This document shows, one piece after another, positions 8,181-16,905 of a DNA stretch of 64,000 bases (position 1 is its first letter; every line of letters begins with the position of its first letter). A program made the translations under genes and the position numbers. Source of the DNA: Shewanella mangrovisoli (GTDB lineage: Bacteria > Pseudomonadota > Gammaproteobacteria > Enterobacterales > Shewanellaceae); the NCBI RefSeq assembly GCF_019457635.1, contig NZ_CP080412.1, positions 372,001-436,000 on the forward strand, read 5' to 3'. The notes beneath the pieces were generated by a model. The model was given only the letters and a program-made list of their open reading frames with translations, did no database searches and was not told the origin of the DNA.

Positions 8181-9302
8181 ATGCTGCTAAATGTAAAACA
8201 GGACTTTTGCCTCGCAGGCCCTGGTTATCTGCTTAACCATTCGGTGGGACGACCACTCAAATCGACCGAACAGGCGTTTAAGCAGGCGTTTTTTGCGCCT
8301 TGGCAAGAGTCTGGCCGCGAGCCATGGGGCCAATGGTTGGGCGTCATCGATAACTTTACCGCGGCGCTGGCGAGCCTATTCAATGGTCAGCCGCAGGACT
8401 TTTGCCCGCAGGTAAATCTATCGAGCGCCTTGACCAAGTTGGTGATGTCACTGGATAGATTAAATCGTGATGGCGCCGTGGTGCTGATGAGCGAGATTGA
8501 TTTTCCCAGCATGGGGTTTGCCCTGAAAAAGGCATTGCCCGCAAGTTGTGAATTGCGCTTTATTCCCAAGGGCTTAGATGTCACCGACCCCAATGTGTGG
8601 GACGCGCATATTTGTGCCGATGTCGATTTAGTCTTTGTTAGCCATGCCTATTCCAATACGGGTCAGCAGGCGCCATTGGCGCAGATCATTCCCCTTGCCC
8701 GTGAGCGTGGCTGCTTGAGTCTCGTGGATGTAGCGCAATCGGCTGGGATTTTGCCGCTGGATTTAGCCAAGCTACAGCCAGATTTTATGATTGGTTCGAG
8801 TGTGAAATGGTTATGCTCTGGCCCCGGTGCTGCGTATCTGTGGGTCAATCCGGCGATTTTGCCCCAGTGTCAGCCGCAGGATGTGGGTTGGTTTAGCCAT
8901 GAAAACCCCTTCGAGTTTGATATCCATGATTTCCGCTATCACCCAACTGCGCTGCGGTTTTGGGGCGGTACGCCTTCTATCGCGCCCTATGCCATTGCTG
9001 CTCACAGCATTCAATATTTTGCCAATATTGGTTCACTGGCGATGCGTGAACATAACTTGCAGTTGATGGAGACGGTCGTCCAAACACTGGAATGTGAGTT
9101 GGTCTCGCCACGGGAAGCCGATAAACGCAGTGGCACCTTGATCCTACAATTTGGCGAGCGCCAAGCACCCATCATGGCGGCGTTGGCGGAGGCGAATATC
9201 AGTGTCGATGCCCGCAGTTTAGGAATACGCGTATCGCCGCATATCTATAACGATGAGGCCGATATCGCGAAGTTGCTGGAGGTGATAAAAGCCCATCGTT
9301 AA
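8181..9302 (+). CDS. Kynureninase-like class V aminotransferase fold PLP enzyme
   Basis: 373 residues, fold type I, class V. The PLP lysine is Lys209 in DFMIGSSVKWLCSGPGAAYLWV, parallel to the kynureninase G-HKWL-GP-G-FL-V motif. Asp and Gln typical of PLP binding occur in SLVDVAQSAGILPLDL. The N-terminal region is shorter than canonical kynureninase (~400-465 residues). It follows the PrnB/IDO-like gene by 4 bp with its own AAGG site, so they are co-transcribed. A dioxygenase product (N-formyl-kynurenine-like) feeding a kynureninase-like cleavage is the obvious model, but no formamidase gene is nearby. Cysteine desulfurase or another lyase activity is the alternative. Confidence 0.85.
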   Translation: MLLNVKQDFCLAGPGYLLNHSVGRPLKSTEQAFKQAFFAPWQESGREPWGQWLGVIDNFTAALASLFNGQPQDFCPQVNLSSALTKLVMSLDRLNRDGAVVLMSEIDFPSMGFALKKALPASCELRFIPKGLDVTDPNVWDAHICADVDLVFVSHAYSNTGQQAPLAQIIPLARERGCLSLVDVAQSAGILPLDLAKLQPDFMIGSSVKWLCSGPGAAYLWVNPAILPQCQPQDVGWFSHENPFEFDIHDFRYHPTALRFWGGTPSIAPYAIAAHSIQYFANIGSLAMREHNLQLMETVVQTLECELVSPREADKRSGTLILQFGERQAPIMAALAEANISVDARSLGIRVSPHIYNDEADIAKLLEVIKAHR

Positions 9303-9389
9303 TGGATTGAACAGGGCTTGCTCGAAGCGGCTATGAATGGGGTGCGCTAAGGCGATCTTGTTGTCCCCGATGTCGATGGGACATTAACC

Positions 9390-9414
9390 CTTAGCCTCAC
9401 TGGTTGAGGCTAAG
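9390..9414. terminator. Hairpin between convergent kynureninase-like and YceK-like genes
   Basis: A 10-bp stem (CTTAGCCTCA / TGAGGCTAAG) with a five-base loop. The T-run is weak. It is placed between convergent genes and is probably a bidirectional terminator. Confidence 0.5.
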
Positions 9415-9431
9415 GTCATTTATGGGTGTGT

Positions 9432-9755
9432 TTAAATGCTGTAGTTATAGCGACAGAACATAGACCGCGGGGTGCGAAGCTCTGGATTGCTTGGGGTAAT
9501 TGCCAAATCGACGGGTAGCAACACTGCATCGACTACCAGTGAGCCGCCCATATCCACCAGTGTCAGTGGGATAGTAAACAGCAGCAGAGGCGGAGCGGAT
9601 ATCGCGGATATCACCACACACTCCTCGCCATTATCGACAGCCGTTTGCACACTCGAAAAAGAGTGACCCCAGGTTGAATCTGCTCCCATTCTCGACGTTA
9701 CCGCTGCGCATCCGGTGAGATGCCCGCACACAACTAACCAAGCCAACCAACGCAT
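9432..9755 (-). CDS. YceK/YidQ-like lipoprotein (DUF1375)
   Basis: 107 residues from the ATG at 9755, which has GGAG eight bases upstream. A longer frame to 9827 lacks such a site. The lipobox is LTGC. The body has PLLLFTIPLTLVDMGGSLVVDAVLLPVDLAITP, like the conserved end of YceK/YidQ lipoproteins, with AFPLS/DTLLLPxDL in the family as I recall it. Function is unknown. It is expected to be a small envelope lipoprotein. It is monocistronic and convergent with the kynureninase-like gene. Confidence 0.72.
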   Translation of the reverse strand: MRWLAWLVVCGHLTGCAAVTSRMGADSTWGHSFSSVQTAVDNGEECVVISAISAPPLLLFTIPLTLVDMGGSLVVDAVLLPVDLAITPSNPELRTPRSMFCRYNYSI

Positions 9756-9939
9756 AACCACTCCATTGTTTATGTATAAAAAACCGCATTGCTTCCATGT
9801 GGCAGACTCGTTTGATCGACTCAGCATTCTGCTACTGTGGCAGCATAGCGGATTTTACTCGGCACAAATGTGCTCTGTTTCAATGGTTTGGCATTCTAAT
9901 CAGATGAGTTTCGTTGTCAATTATTCGGCAATTGCCCTG

Positions 9940-11142
9940 TTATGACTCAATCCGTTTGCGGTTGAGGCGTTCAACAATCTGGCTGGCATTCAGGTCATGG
10001 ACGACGTTTATAACGGTGGAAGGTGCGTCGGTAATGGCGCCTATCACCACTAAAATGGGGATGGTTTCCATCGGTAACCCTAAGGTGGTGACGATAAAAA
10101 TCTCCCCAAGGAAGGCGCCGCCCGGCACGCCGCCAATGATGAAGGCGGACAGGACGGAAATGAGTATGGTCACCATAAACACATCGACCGTAAAATCTAA
10201 ACCGAGCAGAGAGTAAATAAATACAATCTTCAAGGCGGTGATAATGGATGCGCCGCCCTTATTTAAATTCACCAGCAGCGGCAGGCTGATATCGGCGATT
10301 TCGGGTTTTATCCCCATCTTCAGCGCCGCCCTTAAGGTGACGGGCAGCGTCGCGAGGGAGGAAGTGGTGCCTAATGCGGTCACTGCGGGTTCTAGGGCGT
10401 GGCGCCAAAATTGTCTAATCCCGTGCATGCCGCCGCCAAGCCAGGCATAAAAGGTGGAGCCGACGGTAAGGTAGATAAAGCAGGCCACTAAAAATAATCC
10501 CACGGCGCGGGCAAAGGTCACCACAAGCTGTGGATCTTGACTCGCCATGGTGGAGGCAAAGTAAGCGCCAAGGCCGACGGGGGCAGCCAGCATAATAATG
10601 CTGACAATCTTCATGATGACGGTATTAAAACTGTCGAGCAGTGCCGAGACTTTACGGCCATCTTCACCCGATTGACCTATGGCGATGCCGGCAATCACCG
10701 ACATGATGATAAGCGCCAAGATATTGGATTTGGAGAGCAATCCAGAAAAGTCATTGGTGGTCAGCAGCGCCACAAAATCCATCTTCCCCGAGGTGTCGCT
10801 AATGGTTTGATTAAGATCGAGAGTAACACCTTGGGCTGGATCAAACATCAGTGCCAGTAAGGTGATGCCGACGGCGGGAATAATCGCCATCAGAATCGAG
10901 ACGCCCATAATCGACACTAAAATTGCCCCGAGCTTTTTTAAGTCCGTCATGCGGGCTATCGACGAAGTTACGCTGATCGCCACTAAGGGCACGATAATCA
11001 TAAACAACAGATTTAAAAAGATTTGCCCTAATGGCTTGAGCTTGAGTGCCAAGGATGGCCAATAGATGCCGATAATGCCGCCGAGTAATAATGCGCTGAG
11101 CAGCACAATAGAGTCTTGATAGGGTTTGAGTTTTTGCCACAT
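9940..11142 (-). CDS. DAACS family dicarboxylate/amino acid:cation symporter
   Basis: About 400 residues from the ATG at 11142 (MWQKLKPYQDS). An in-frame start as far back as 11214 is possible and no start has a strong ribosome site. The GltP/EAAT-type carrier is recognised by ALGTTSSLATLPVTL (serine-rich hairpin), LNKGGASIITALKIVFIY and the TM8 motif DAPSTVINVVHD. In glutamate carriers this last motif is D-x-x-R-T-x-x-N-V-x-G-D. Here the arginine that holds the acidic side chain is Ser375, while Asp372, Asn379 and Asp383 are kept. A neutral or other non-acidic substrate is therefore likely. It is monocistronic. Confidence 0.88.
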   Translation of the reverse strand: MWQKLKPYQDSIVLLSALLLGGIIGIYWPSLALKLKPLGQIFLNLLFMIIVPLVAISVTSSIARMTDLKKLGAILVSIMGVSILMAIIPAVGITLLALMFDPAQGVTLDLNQTISDTSGKMDFVALLTTNDFSGLLSKSNILALIIMSVIAGIAIGQSGEDGRKVSALLDSFNTVIMKIVSIIMLAAPVGLGAYFASTMASQDPQLVVTFARAVGLFLVACFIYLTVGSTFYAWLGGGMHGIRQFWRHALEPAVTALGTTSSLATLPVTLRAALKMGIKPEIADISLPLLVNLNKGGASIITALKIVFIYSLLGLDFTVDVFMVTILISVLSAFIIGGVPGGAFLGEIFIVTTLGLPMETIPILVVIGAITDAPSTVINVVHDLNASQIVERLNRKRIES

Positions 11143-11214
11143 AGCTAAGCGCCTATTGTTATTTTTATCATTGTTTCGGTGAGTCATTAGGAGCGCCCAA
11201 ATGAAAGGGATCAA

Positions 11215-11547
11215 TCATGCAGCATGGACATGTTCAAGCTAGCGAGTCATTCACATAAGTGCAAGAAGGGATTGGAAATAAACTGTTTTTTGGCTTTGGC
11301 TTGGTTGTGGGCTAACGGGTAACCAGCGTGCTTGAGTCTTTTCTTCATCTGATTTCGGACGATGCGGCTCTTGTTAACGCGACAGCTTCTGTTGAGACGT
11401 ATTAGCCACGGCGAATGCACGTCAGTAGAAAGGTGTATTTACCTTGATTGGCTCCTCTATTGCGTTGTGCCACGAGCGTTTATTGATTAGCTTACGCACT
11501 CTGGGTTACATGCAAATACCCAAGGCCAATATCACCAGTTAATCAGG
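11215..11547. other. Intergenic region, no feature recognised
   Basis: About 330 bp between divergent genes (DAACS carrier and small lipoprotein). I see no reading frame with coding character, no tRNA-like fold and no clear operator. It should hold the promoters of both neighbours. Confidence 0.5.
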
Positions 11548-11736
11548 ATGAATAAAATGCTAAAAAAATGGATTGCGATACTGTTACCCGTTGCCGTATT
11601 AGGTTTGAGTGGCTGCGCATCGGTCAGTGATACTGACGCCGATTCGACGGTGGCAAGCAGCGCCGAGAAGAAAGTCACCAAAAAAGATTGCGACAAAATC
11701 ACTACCACGGGTTCACGCCTTGGTCGTTGCAGATAA
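11548..11736 (+). CDS. Small lipoprotein ending in a TTTGSRLGRC motif
   Basis: 62 residues from ATG 11548, or 59 from ATG 11557, which is better spaced from CAGG. The lipobox is LSGC, giving a mature peptide of ~40 residues. The C-terminus CDKITTTGSRLGRCR resembles small proteins with a Cys...TGSxxxRxxC ending known from several gammaproteobacteria and xanthomonads. Function is unknown. It has its own strong intrinsic terminator immediately downstream, so it is a stand-alone transcript. Confidence 0.7.
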   Translation: MNKMLKKWIAILLPVAVLGLSGCASVSDTDADSTVASSAEKKVTKKDCDKITTTGSRLGRCR

Positions 11737-11764
11737 TCAGCTTGATCCTGCATGTATCAGCATA

Positions 11765-11794
11765 AAAAAACGGTCCACTTGGGGACCGTTTTTT
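11765..11794 (+). terminator. Intrinsic terminator after small lipoprotein gene
   Basis: A 12-bp stem (AAAAAACGGTCC / GGACCGTTTTTT) with a 6-base loop and a T-tract. It is symmetric, so it may also act on the minus strand after the IutA-like gene. Confidence 0.85.
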
Positions 11795-11870
11795 GTTTGT
11801 GGCATTTGCTATTACTCAACCACCTTAGCGGAAGACTGAACGCAAGTGATTGATACCTTTTAGCCTGTTA

Positions 11871-14108
11871 TCACCAGCTTAGTTGATAATTGAGGGCAAA
11901 GGTGCGGCCACGGCCGTGGTAGTCGAACATAGACTCAGGACCGTAGGTCGGGCTGTAGAAGTACACCGCTCGTTGGCCCCATAGGGTGCTGTAGTCTTTA
12001 TCGAGCAGGTTTTCGATGCCGTAGCTCAGGGTACCGACGGGTAAATCGATAGAGCCCAGTAAATCCAGCGTCGTGTAGCTATCAAGCTCACTCGCTAGGC
12101 CATCATTGGTTTTGAAGCGATAGTCAGATTCGGCGCTAAAACTGTGCTCTGCCTGTAAACGGATCTTCTGTGTCTCGCCGCGCCAGCCAATAAAGGCAGT
12201 GGCTTTAGAGGGTGAGGCGTAAGTGACGGTTTCATCGACCCAATTATTCTCATCCTTCACTTCACTGCGCACCAAATGCAGGTTGGTGCCGATTTGCCAG
12301 TCGGAGCTGATGTCAAAGTTCAGTTGTGCCTCTAGGCCATAGCTGCGTTTATCTTGGTCTTTGACATTGATGGTCAGATCTTTGCTGTTAACCTCAATGA
12401 CCTTGTCAGACACGGCGTAGTAGACGCTGGCCTGCGCCTGCCAACGGTCTGCAAGATAACGCCATCCCAGTTCCATGGAGTCGGTCTTGATCCCATCAAG
12501 GCGAGTATCATTGATATTGATGCTGTTTTGCAGCTGTAAGTAACCGTCGGCATCGGCCTTGTAGGTGCCGCGGCCATAGTATTTCGATAGGTCTGGCAGT
12601 TCAAAGCCTTGGGAATAGGCAAGCCAGAGTTGTTGGTCTTGGCTTAACTTGGCCACCAAGCCGAGGTTGACTAAGCCTATGTTATAGTCGGTGCTGCCGC
12701 CTTTAATGGCATCGGCTCCCGTGGCTTTGCCAGAGGCGATCGCCACCTGTTGGTTATAACCGATAAAATCATCAACACTGTTTTCCATGTGTTGATAACG
12801 ATAGCCAGCGTTTAGCACCAAAAAGCTATTCATCTCCCAACTGCTTTGGATAAATGCCGCAATAGACTCGACGGTAAAGTCGACATAACGGCCGGTAGTG
12901 AACAGCTCGCGCATCACTAAGCCGCCGTGTTGGTTGGCAGCATCGAGGTCGAAGCTCATTTGGTTCGAATCAAAACTTTCTTTATCCCAATCTAGTCCCC
13001 AAGTGAGTGTGAGGCTATCGACGGGTTTGGATTCAACGACCGCCTTCAAACCATAGATGCTGGTGTTTTGGGCCGATGCTGAGAAGTTGTAGACGCCGCT
13101 GGTTTCATTGACATAGGGGAACGGGTGGAAATCCAGATTCTCTTTGCGATAAAAGCCTTGTAAATACAGGGTTTGACCCAGAAACTCATCCTGGGAGTAG
13201 GACAGATTCAGTAAAGTGCGCTCGGTGGCGGGGCTGCGGTCAGCGTCCAATCCTTTACGGGTTTCCAGCACTGAGGCATCGCCCGTGACACCGGAGAAGT
13301 TCTCACCCATATACAGGCCATGTTCTTCGTCTGAACCATTTCGATAGTATTGCGCCATGGCGCTGAGGCTGGCGTCATTGGCAAGCTGCCAATCCATATT
13401 CGCCATCAAATCATAACCTTGGGTGTACTGCATTCCGGTTTGGGAAATATCCAGCATCACAGGATTGTCACTGCCATCAAACCACTGGCCGTTTTCCTGC
13501 CAAGCGGCGCTGAAGCGCCCCTTAACAGAATCGCTGCCCCCGGTAACCGCCAGCGCGGTGCGATAATCTAAATCATCACTGCTATTAAAGCCGGACTTAA
13601 ATCCTGCTTCGGCTTCGAAGGTATCACTGCTGTCCGCCGCTTTTTTAGTGACGATATTAATGGCACCGCCCAGTGCGCCACCACCATAGATAGCCGACGC
13701 GCCAGCCAGTACTTCGATGCGCGCAATATTGAATGGATCGATACTGTCTAGCTGACGGCTAATGCTGCGGGAGGTGTTCATCGACACGCCATCGATTAAT
13801 ACCACCATGGCGCGGCCGCGAATATTCTGGCCAAAGTTGGTGCGCCCTTGGCTGGACACATCCATCGACGGCACTAAGGCGGCGAGCATTTCCTTAATCC
13901 CTTTGCCGCTATCGGTTTGCTCGCGAATGCTGGCTTCATCAATGATCCACACAGTGCTGGAGAGATCGCTGATTTGGGTCGGTGAACGGGTTGCGGAGAC
14001 CACCATGCGCTCCATCTCGTTTTCAGTGGCTGTTGCCACATTAATAAGCCCCAGTTGGCAGATAACTGCGGCGGCGACTAGGCTTATCGGCCCCATAGAC
14101 TTAGGCAT
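11871..14108 (-). CDS. TonB-dependent ferric hydroxamate-siderophore receptor, IutA-like
   Basis: 745 residues from the ATG at 14108 (GGAG six bases upstream). An upstream in-frame start at 14147 has no such site. Signal peptide, TonB box MERMVVSATRS, plug with RGRAMVVLIDGVSMN, SRQLDSIDPFNIARIEV, SAIYGGGALGGAINIVTKK, then a 22-strand-type barrel ending in a terminal Trp. Segments such as DDFIGYNQQVAIASGKATGA, SQGFELPDLSKYYGRGTY, SKATAFIGW and FDYHGRGRTFALNYQ closely match the E. coli ferric-aerobactin receptor IutA as I remember it. It should import a ferric hydroxamate. No siderophore synthesis genes are nearby. A Fur-like box lies ~175 bp upstream. Confidence 0.9.
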   Translation of the reverse strand: MPKSMGPISLVAAAVICQLGLINVATATENEMERMVVSATRSPTQISDLSSTVWIIDEASIREQTDSGKGIKEMLAALVPSMDVSSQGRTNFGQNIRGRAMVVLIDGVSMNTSRSISRQLDSIDPFNIARIEVLAGASAIYGGGALGGAINIVTKKAADSSDTFEAEAGFKSGFNSSDDLDYRTALAVTGGSDSVKGRFSAAWQENGQWFDGSDNPVMLDISQTGMQYTQGYDLMANMDWQLANDASLSAMAQYYRNGSDEEHGLYMGENFSGVTGDASVLETRKGLDADRSPATERTLLNLSYSQDEFLGQTLYLQGFYRKENLDFHPFPYVNETSGVYNFSASAQNTSIYGLKAVVESKPVDSLTLTWGLDWDKESFDSNQMSFDLDAANQHGGLVMRELFTTGRYVDFTVESIAAFIQSSWEMNSFLVLNAGYRYQHMENSVDDFIGYNQQVAIASGKATGADAIKGGSTDYNIGLVNLGLVAKLSQDQQLWLAYSQGFELPDLSKYYGRGTYKADADGYLQLQNSININDTRLDGIKTDSMELGWRYLADRWQAQASVYYAVSDKVIEVNSKDLTINVKDQDKRSYGLEAQLNFDISSDWQIGTNLHLVRSEVKDENNWVDETVTYASPSKATAFIGWRGETQKIRLQAEHSFSAESDYRFKTNDGLASELDSYTTLDLLGSIDLPVGTLSYGIENLLDKDYSTLWGQRAVYFYSPTYGPESMFDYHGRGRTFALNYQLSW

Positions 14109-14283
14109 AGCATTCTCCATCAAAACAACAGGTACATGAGAAGCCAAAAGGACAGCACTGTGGTGACATTTTCTCGCGACCCAGAAAGCGTTTTTAATGT
14201 TTTGAATTCAATGCGCTAACTGAATATGAATGGAGAGTATTCCGTGTTTGGCTCCAAAAAAGACGCATTATTATAGTTGTAAT

Positions 14284-14298
14284 CAAGAATCGTTCTTA
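14284..14298 (-). promoter_or_regulatory. Putative Fur box upstream of the IutA-like receptor
   Basis: AAGAATCGTTCTT is a perfect 5-bp-arm palindrome. It matches about 10 of 14 positions of the TGAGAAT-N-ATTCTCA form of the Fur site. Its location upstream of a siderophore receptor supports the call. The distance (~175 bp) is rather long. Confidence 0.4.
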
Positions 14299-14449
14299 AT
14301 TGAATTTACAAAGCCTTTACTTTTTACGCGTCCTACATCACCAGTCGATAACAAATGGACAAATAACAGCGAGAGGTTAGGGTTTATATGTAGAGGTGTC
14401 GAATATGCAGGGGGAATAATTAGGAATCACAGAGCGATAGAGATAAAAA

Positions 14450-14475
14450 AGCCCCGACAGAAGACTGTCGGGGCT
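14450..14475 (-). terminator. Intrinsic terminator of glnA
   Basis: On the minus strand an 11-bp GC-rich stem (AGCCCCGACAG / CTGTCGGGGCT) with a 4-base loop is followed by TTTTTT. It lies 37 bp after the glnA stop. Confidence 0.9.
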
Positions 14476-14511
14476 GCTAGATGTTGTGCAGCTAATCGAT
14501 GCCGTTAGCCA

Positions 14512-15921
14512 TTACAGGCTGTAGTACATCTCGAACTCTAATGGGTGAGTTGTACGGCTTACACGCTCAGCTTCTGCAGATTTCAGTGCAATATAAGATT
14601 GGATGAAATCTTCGCTGAATACACCGCCGCGAGTTAAGAACTCGTGGTCAGCTTGCAGGTTCTCAAGTGCGTTTTCTAATGAAGTCGCTACTTGTGGGAT
14701 TTCAGCCGCTTCTTCCGCTGGCAGATCGTACAAGTCTTTATCCATAGCTTCGCCTGGATGGATCTTGTTTTGGATACCGTCGATACCCGCCATCAGCAGT
14801 GCTGCGAAACCTAAGTATGGGTTTGCATGTGGATCTGGGAAGCGAGTTTCGATACGACGGCCTTTAGGGCTTGGTACAACTGGAATACGGATTGAAGCGC
14901 TGCGGTTACGTGCTGAGTAAGCTAACATCACTGGCGCTTCGAAGTGTGGCACTAAACGCTTGTAAGAGTTAGTGCTTGGGTTAGTGAAAGCGTTCAGCGC
15001 GCGAGCGTGCTTGATGATACCACCGATGTAGTACAGTGCAGTTTCACTTAAACCAGCGTATTTGTCGCCTGCGAACAGGTTCACACCGTCTTTAGACAGA
15101 GATTGGTGAACGTGCATACCGCTACCGTTGTCGCCAACGATTGGCTTAGGCATGAAAGTCGCAGTCTTACCGTAGGCGTGAGCCATGTTGTGTACTACGT
15201 ACTTCAGAATTTGGATTTCGTCCGCTTTCTTAGTCAGAGTGTTGAAGCGAGTTGCGATTTCGTTTTGACCCGCAGTCGCCACTTCATGGTGGTGAGCTTC
15301 AACGACTTGACCCATTTCTTCGAGCACTAAACACATAGCGCTACGTAAGTCTTGTGATGAGTCAACAGGAGCTACTGGGAAGTAACCGCCTTTCACGAAT
15401 GGACGGTGACCAGTGTTACCACCTTCGTAGCTAGTGCCAGAGTTCCATGCCGCTTCTTTAGCGTCGATTTTCACGAAACAACCAGACATGTCAGTACCGA
15501 AACGTACGTCGTCGAACAGGAAGAATTCTGGTTCTGGTCCAACTAATACAGTGTCAGCGATACCGGTAGAGCGTAAGTATTCTTCCGCTTTTTTCGCGAT
15601 AGAACGTGGGTCGCGGTCATAACCAGTCATAGTGCCTGGCTCGAGAATGTCACAGCGGATCAGTGCAGTGGTTTCTTCGGTGAATGGGTCTAATACAAAC
15701 GTGGTTGGGTCTGGCATCAGTACCATGTCTGATTCGTTAATGCCTTTCCAGCCAGCGATTGACGAACCGTCAAACATTTTGCCGTCTTCGAAGAAATCAG
15801 CGTCTACCTGATGAGCAGGAATAGATACGTGCTGCTCTTTACCTTTGGTGTCGGTAAAACGTAAATCAACAAACTTAACTTCTAATTCTTCAAGTTGCTT
15901 TAAAACTGATTCAACTGACAT
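14512..15921 (-). CDS. glnA: Glutamine synthetase, type I
   Basis: 469 residues from the ATG at 15921 (GGAG eight bases upstream). It makes glutamine from glutamate, ammonia and ATP. Diagnostic segments include [53 protein letters not shown] and [11 protein letters not shown]. Tyr398 in [10 protein letters not shown] is the adenylylation site of the beta subtype controlled by GlnE. Transcription appears nitrogen-regulated: a sigma-54 promoter and NtrC sites are readable upstream. No ntrBC genes follow. The gene ends at a strong terminator, so it is a single-gene unit here. Confidence 0.97.
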   Translation of the reverse strand: MSVESVLKQLEELEVKFVDLRFTDTKGKEQHVSIPAHQVDADFFEDGKMFDGSSIAGWKGINESDMVLMPDPTTFVLDPFTEETTALIRCDILEPGTMTGYDRDPRSIAKKAEEYLRSTGIADTVLVGPEPEFFLFDDVRFGTDMSGCFVKIDAKEAAWNSGTSYEGGNTGHRPFVKGGYFPVAPVDSSQDLRSAMCLVLEEMGQVVEAHHHEVATAGQNEIATRFNTLTKKADEIQILKYVVHNMAHAYGKTATFMPKPIVGDNGSGMHVHQSLSKDGVNLFAGDKYAGLSETALYYIGGIIKHARALNAFTNPSTNSYKRLVPHFEAPVMLAYSARNRSASIRIPVVPSPKGRRIETRFPDPHANPYLGFAALLMAGIDGIQNKIHPGEAMDKDLYDLPAEEAAEIPQVATSLENALENLQADHEFLTRGGVFSEDFIQSYIALKSAEAERVSRTTHPLEFEMYYSL

Positions 15922-16006
15922 TCTCAAGTCTCCGGTAGGGTAAAGGGATGTCCCTTCTATAATCTTTTAACTCAAGTCGCGCTTGAGCCAAACTTACAAG
16001 CTATAT

Positions 16007-16022
16007 AGCGATATCTATGCCA
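16007..16022 (-). promoter_or_regulatory. Sigma-54 (-24/-12) promoter of glnA
   Basis: Read on the minus strand, TGGCATAGATATCGCT matches the sigma-54 consensus TGGCAYR-N4-TTGCW at all but one position. The GG and GC doublets are correctly spaced. It lies ~86 bp upstream of the glnA ATG, with NtrC sites further upstream. Confidence 0.8.
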
Positions 16023-16084
16023 ACAATTTAAGATGTTGATAATAAAAGGCTATATATTTTAGTACACAACAATTTACTCAGTTC

Positions 16085-16100
16085 TGCACTATATTGGTGC
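16085..16100 (-). promoter_or_regulatory. NtrC-binding site, promoter-proximal
   Basis: TGCACTATATTGGTGC contains a perfect GCAC-N5-TGGTGC NtrC consensus. Its centre is about 95 bp upstream of the inferred sigma-54 start point. Confidence 0.75.
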
Positions 16101-16152
16101 GTTTGTATGTGGCATTTTGGTGCATTAATCCATTTTGGTGCGCACCGTTACA

Positions 16153-16167
16153 ACACCATTTTAGTGC
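16153..16167 (-). promoter_or_regulatory. NtrC-binding site, promoter-distal
   Basis: ACACCATTTTAGTGC reads on the minus strand as GCAC-N5-TGGTGT, one base off consensus. Between this and the proximal site are two further TGGTGC half-sites (16118-16123 and 16136-16141). The cluster suggests cooperative binding. Confidence 0.65.
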
Positions 16168-16737
16168 ACGGTATTTGAGTGCAATCTCGCTACGCCCATT
16201 TATCCCGAACTCGTCGGCCCATTAAGCTCATGGACAAGCTGGATTGATATCTCAATTCTGGCTTTTGACAGCGTTCGAAACCAAACAAAGCACATGAATC
16301 TAGCACATTAGTGAGGTGAGATAACCGTGCAAGCTCACTATTTCAATCGCACGCAATAATGTCACAAAACTGTGGCAACCTAAGCTGTTTTTCGCGAGAC
16401 AGTTATGGTTGGATATATTGAATAACTTTTAATTATCAAAGCATTAAAATCGTTGTTCGCAATGGGGAATAGAGTTTGTTGAAACTGAGGCCAAAGTTAT
16501 CCGCTGAAATCGCTAAATGGCGCCAGCCGGGCTTATTTCGCTGCTCACTCTGGCGCGTCACGGCTTGATGGCGTGGATTGACTATACTTATGGCGGCTTT
16601 GGGCCGAGCGGCAAAAGTAGCGCAGAGTGAAAAACAGTGAATTCAGCTGCTTAGCTTAGTTGATGACAAGATAAACTGGCGAATTGCCTGCGCATTAACG
16701 GTGCATTTAGGCTATTTGACTCGGGCGAGAGAGTACC
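16168..16737. other. Intergenic region between glnA control region and typA
   Basis: Several hundred bases with no reading frame of coding character and no recognised RNA gene. It should hold the typA promoter near its right end. Nothing else could be assigned. Confidence 0.4.
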
Positions 16738-16758
16738 TTTTGAGCACAGTGCTCAAAA
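16738..16758. promoter_or_regulatory. Perfect inverted repeat upstream of typA
   Basis: The arms TTTTGAGCAC and GTGCTCAAAA flank a single base, ~150 bp before the typA start. An operator-type palindrome is more likely than a terminator, because the symmetric arms leave no loop. The regulator is unknown. Confidence 0.45.
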
Positions 16759-16905
16759 AATTGTTTTATAAGTGTTCAAAAATAATCCTGTGCGGCGAGG
16801 CCGCTCTGGAGTAGAATGTCACGCTTTTTTATGGCGACTCAACGTAGATTGCTATAACGAATATTGAAATATCCCTATTTTTGTTTGATGGTAAGAGGTT
16901 TATCC

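Noticed and set aside
14230..14508. 92-codon plus-strand frame upstream of the IutA-like gene
   Set aside because: It covers the Fur-like box and the glnA terminator, has low-complexity coding character and no ribosome site.
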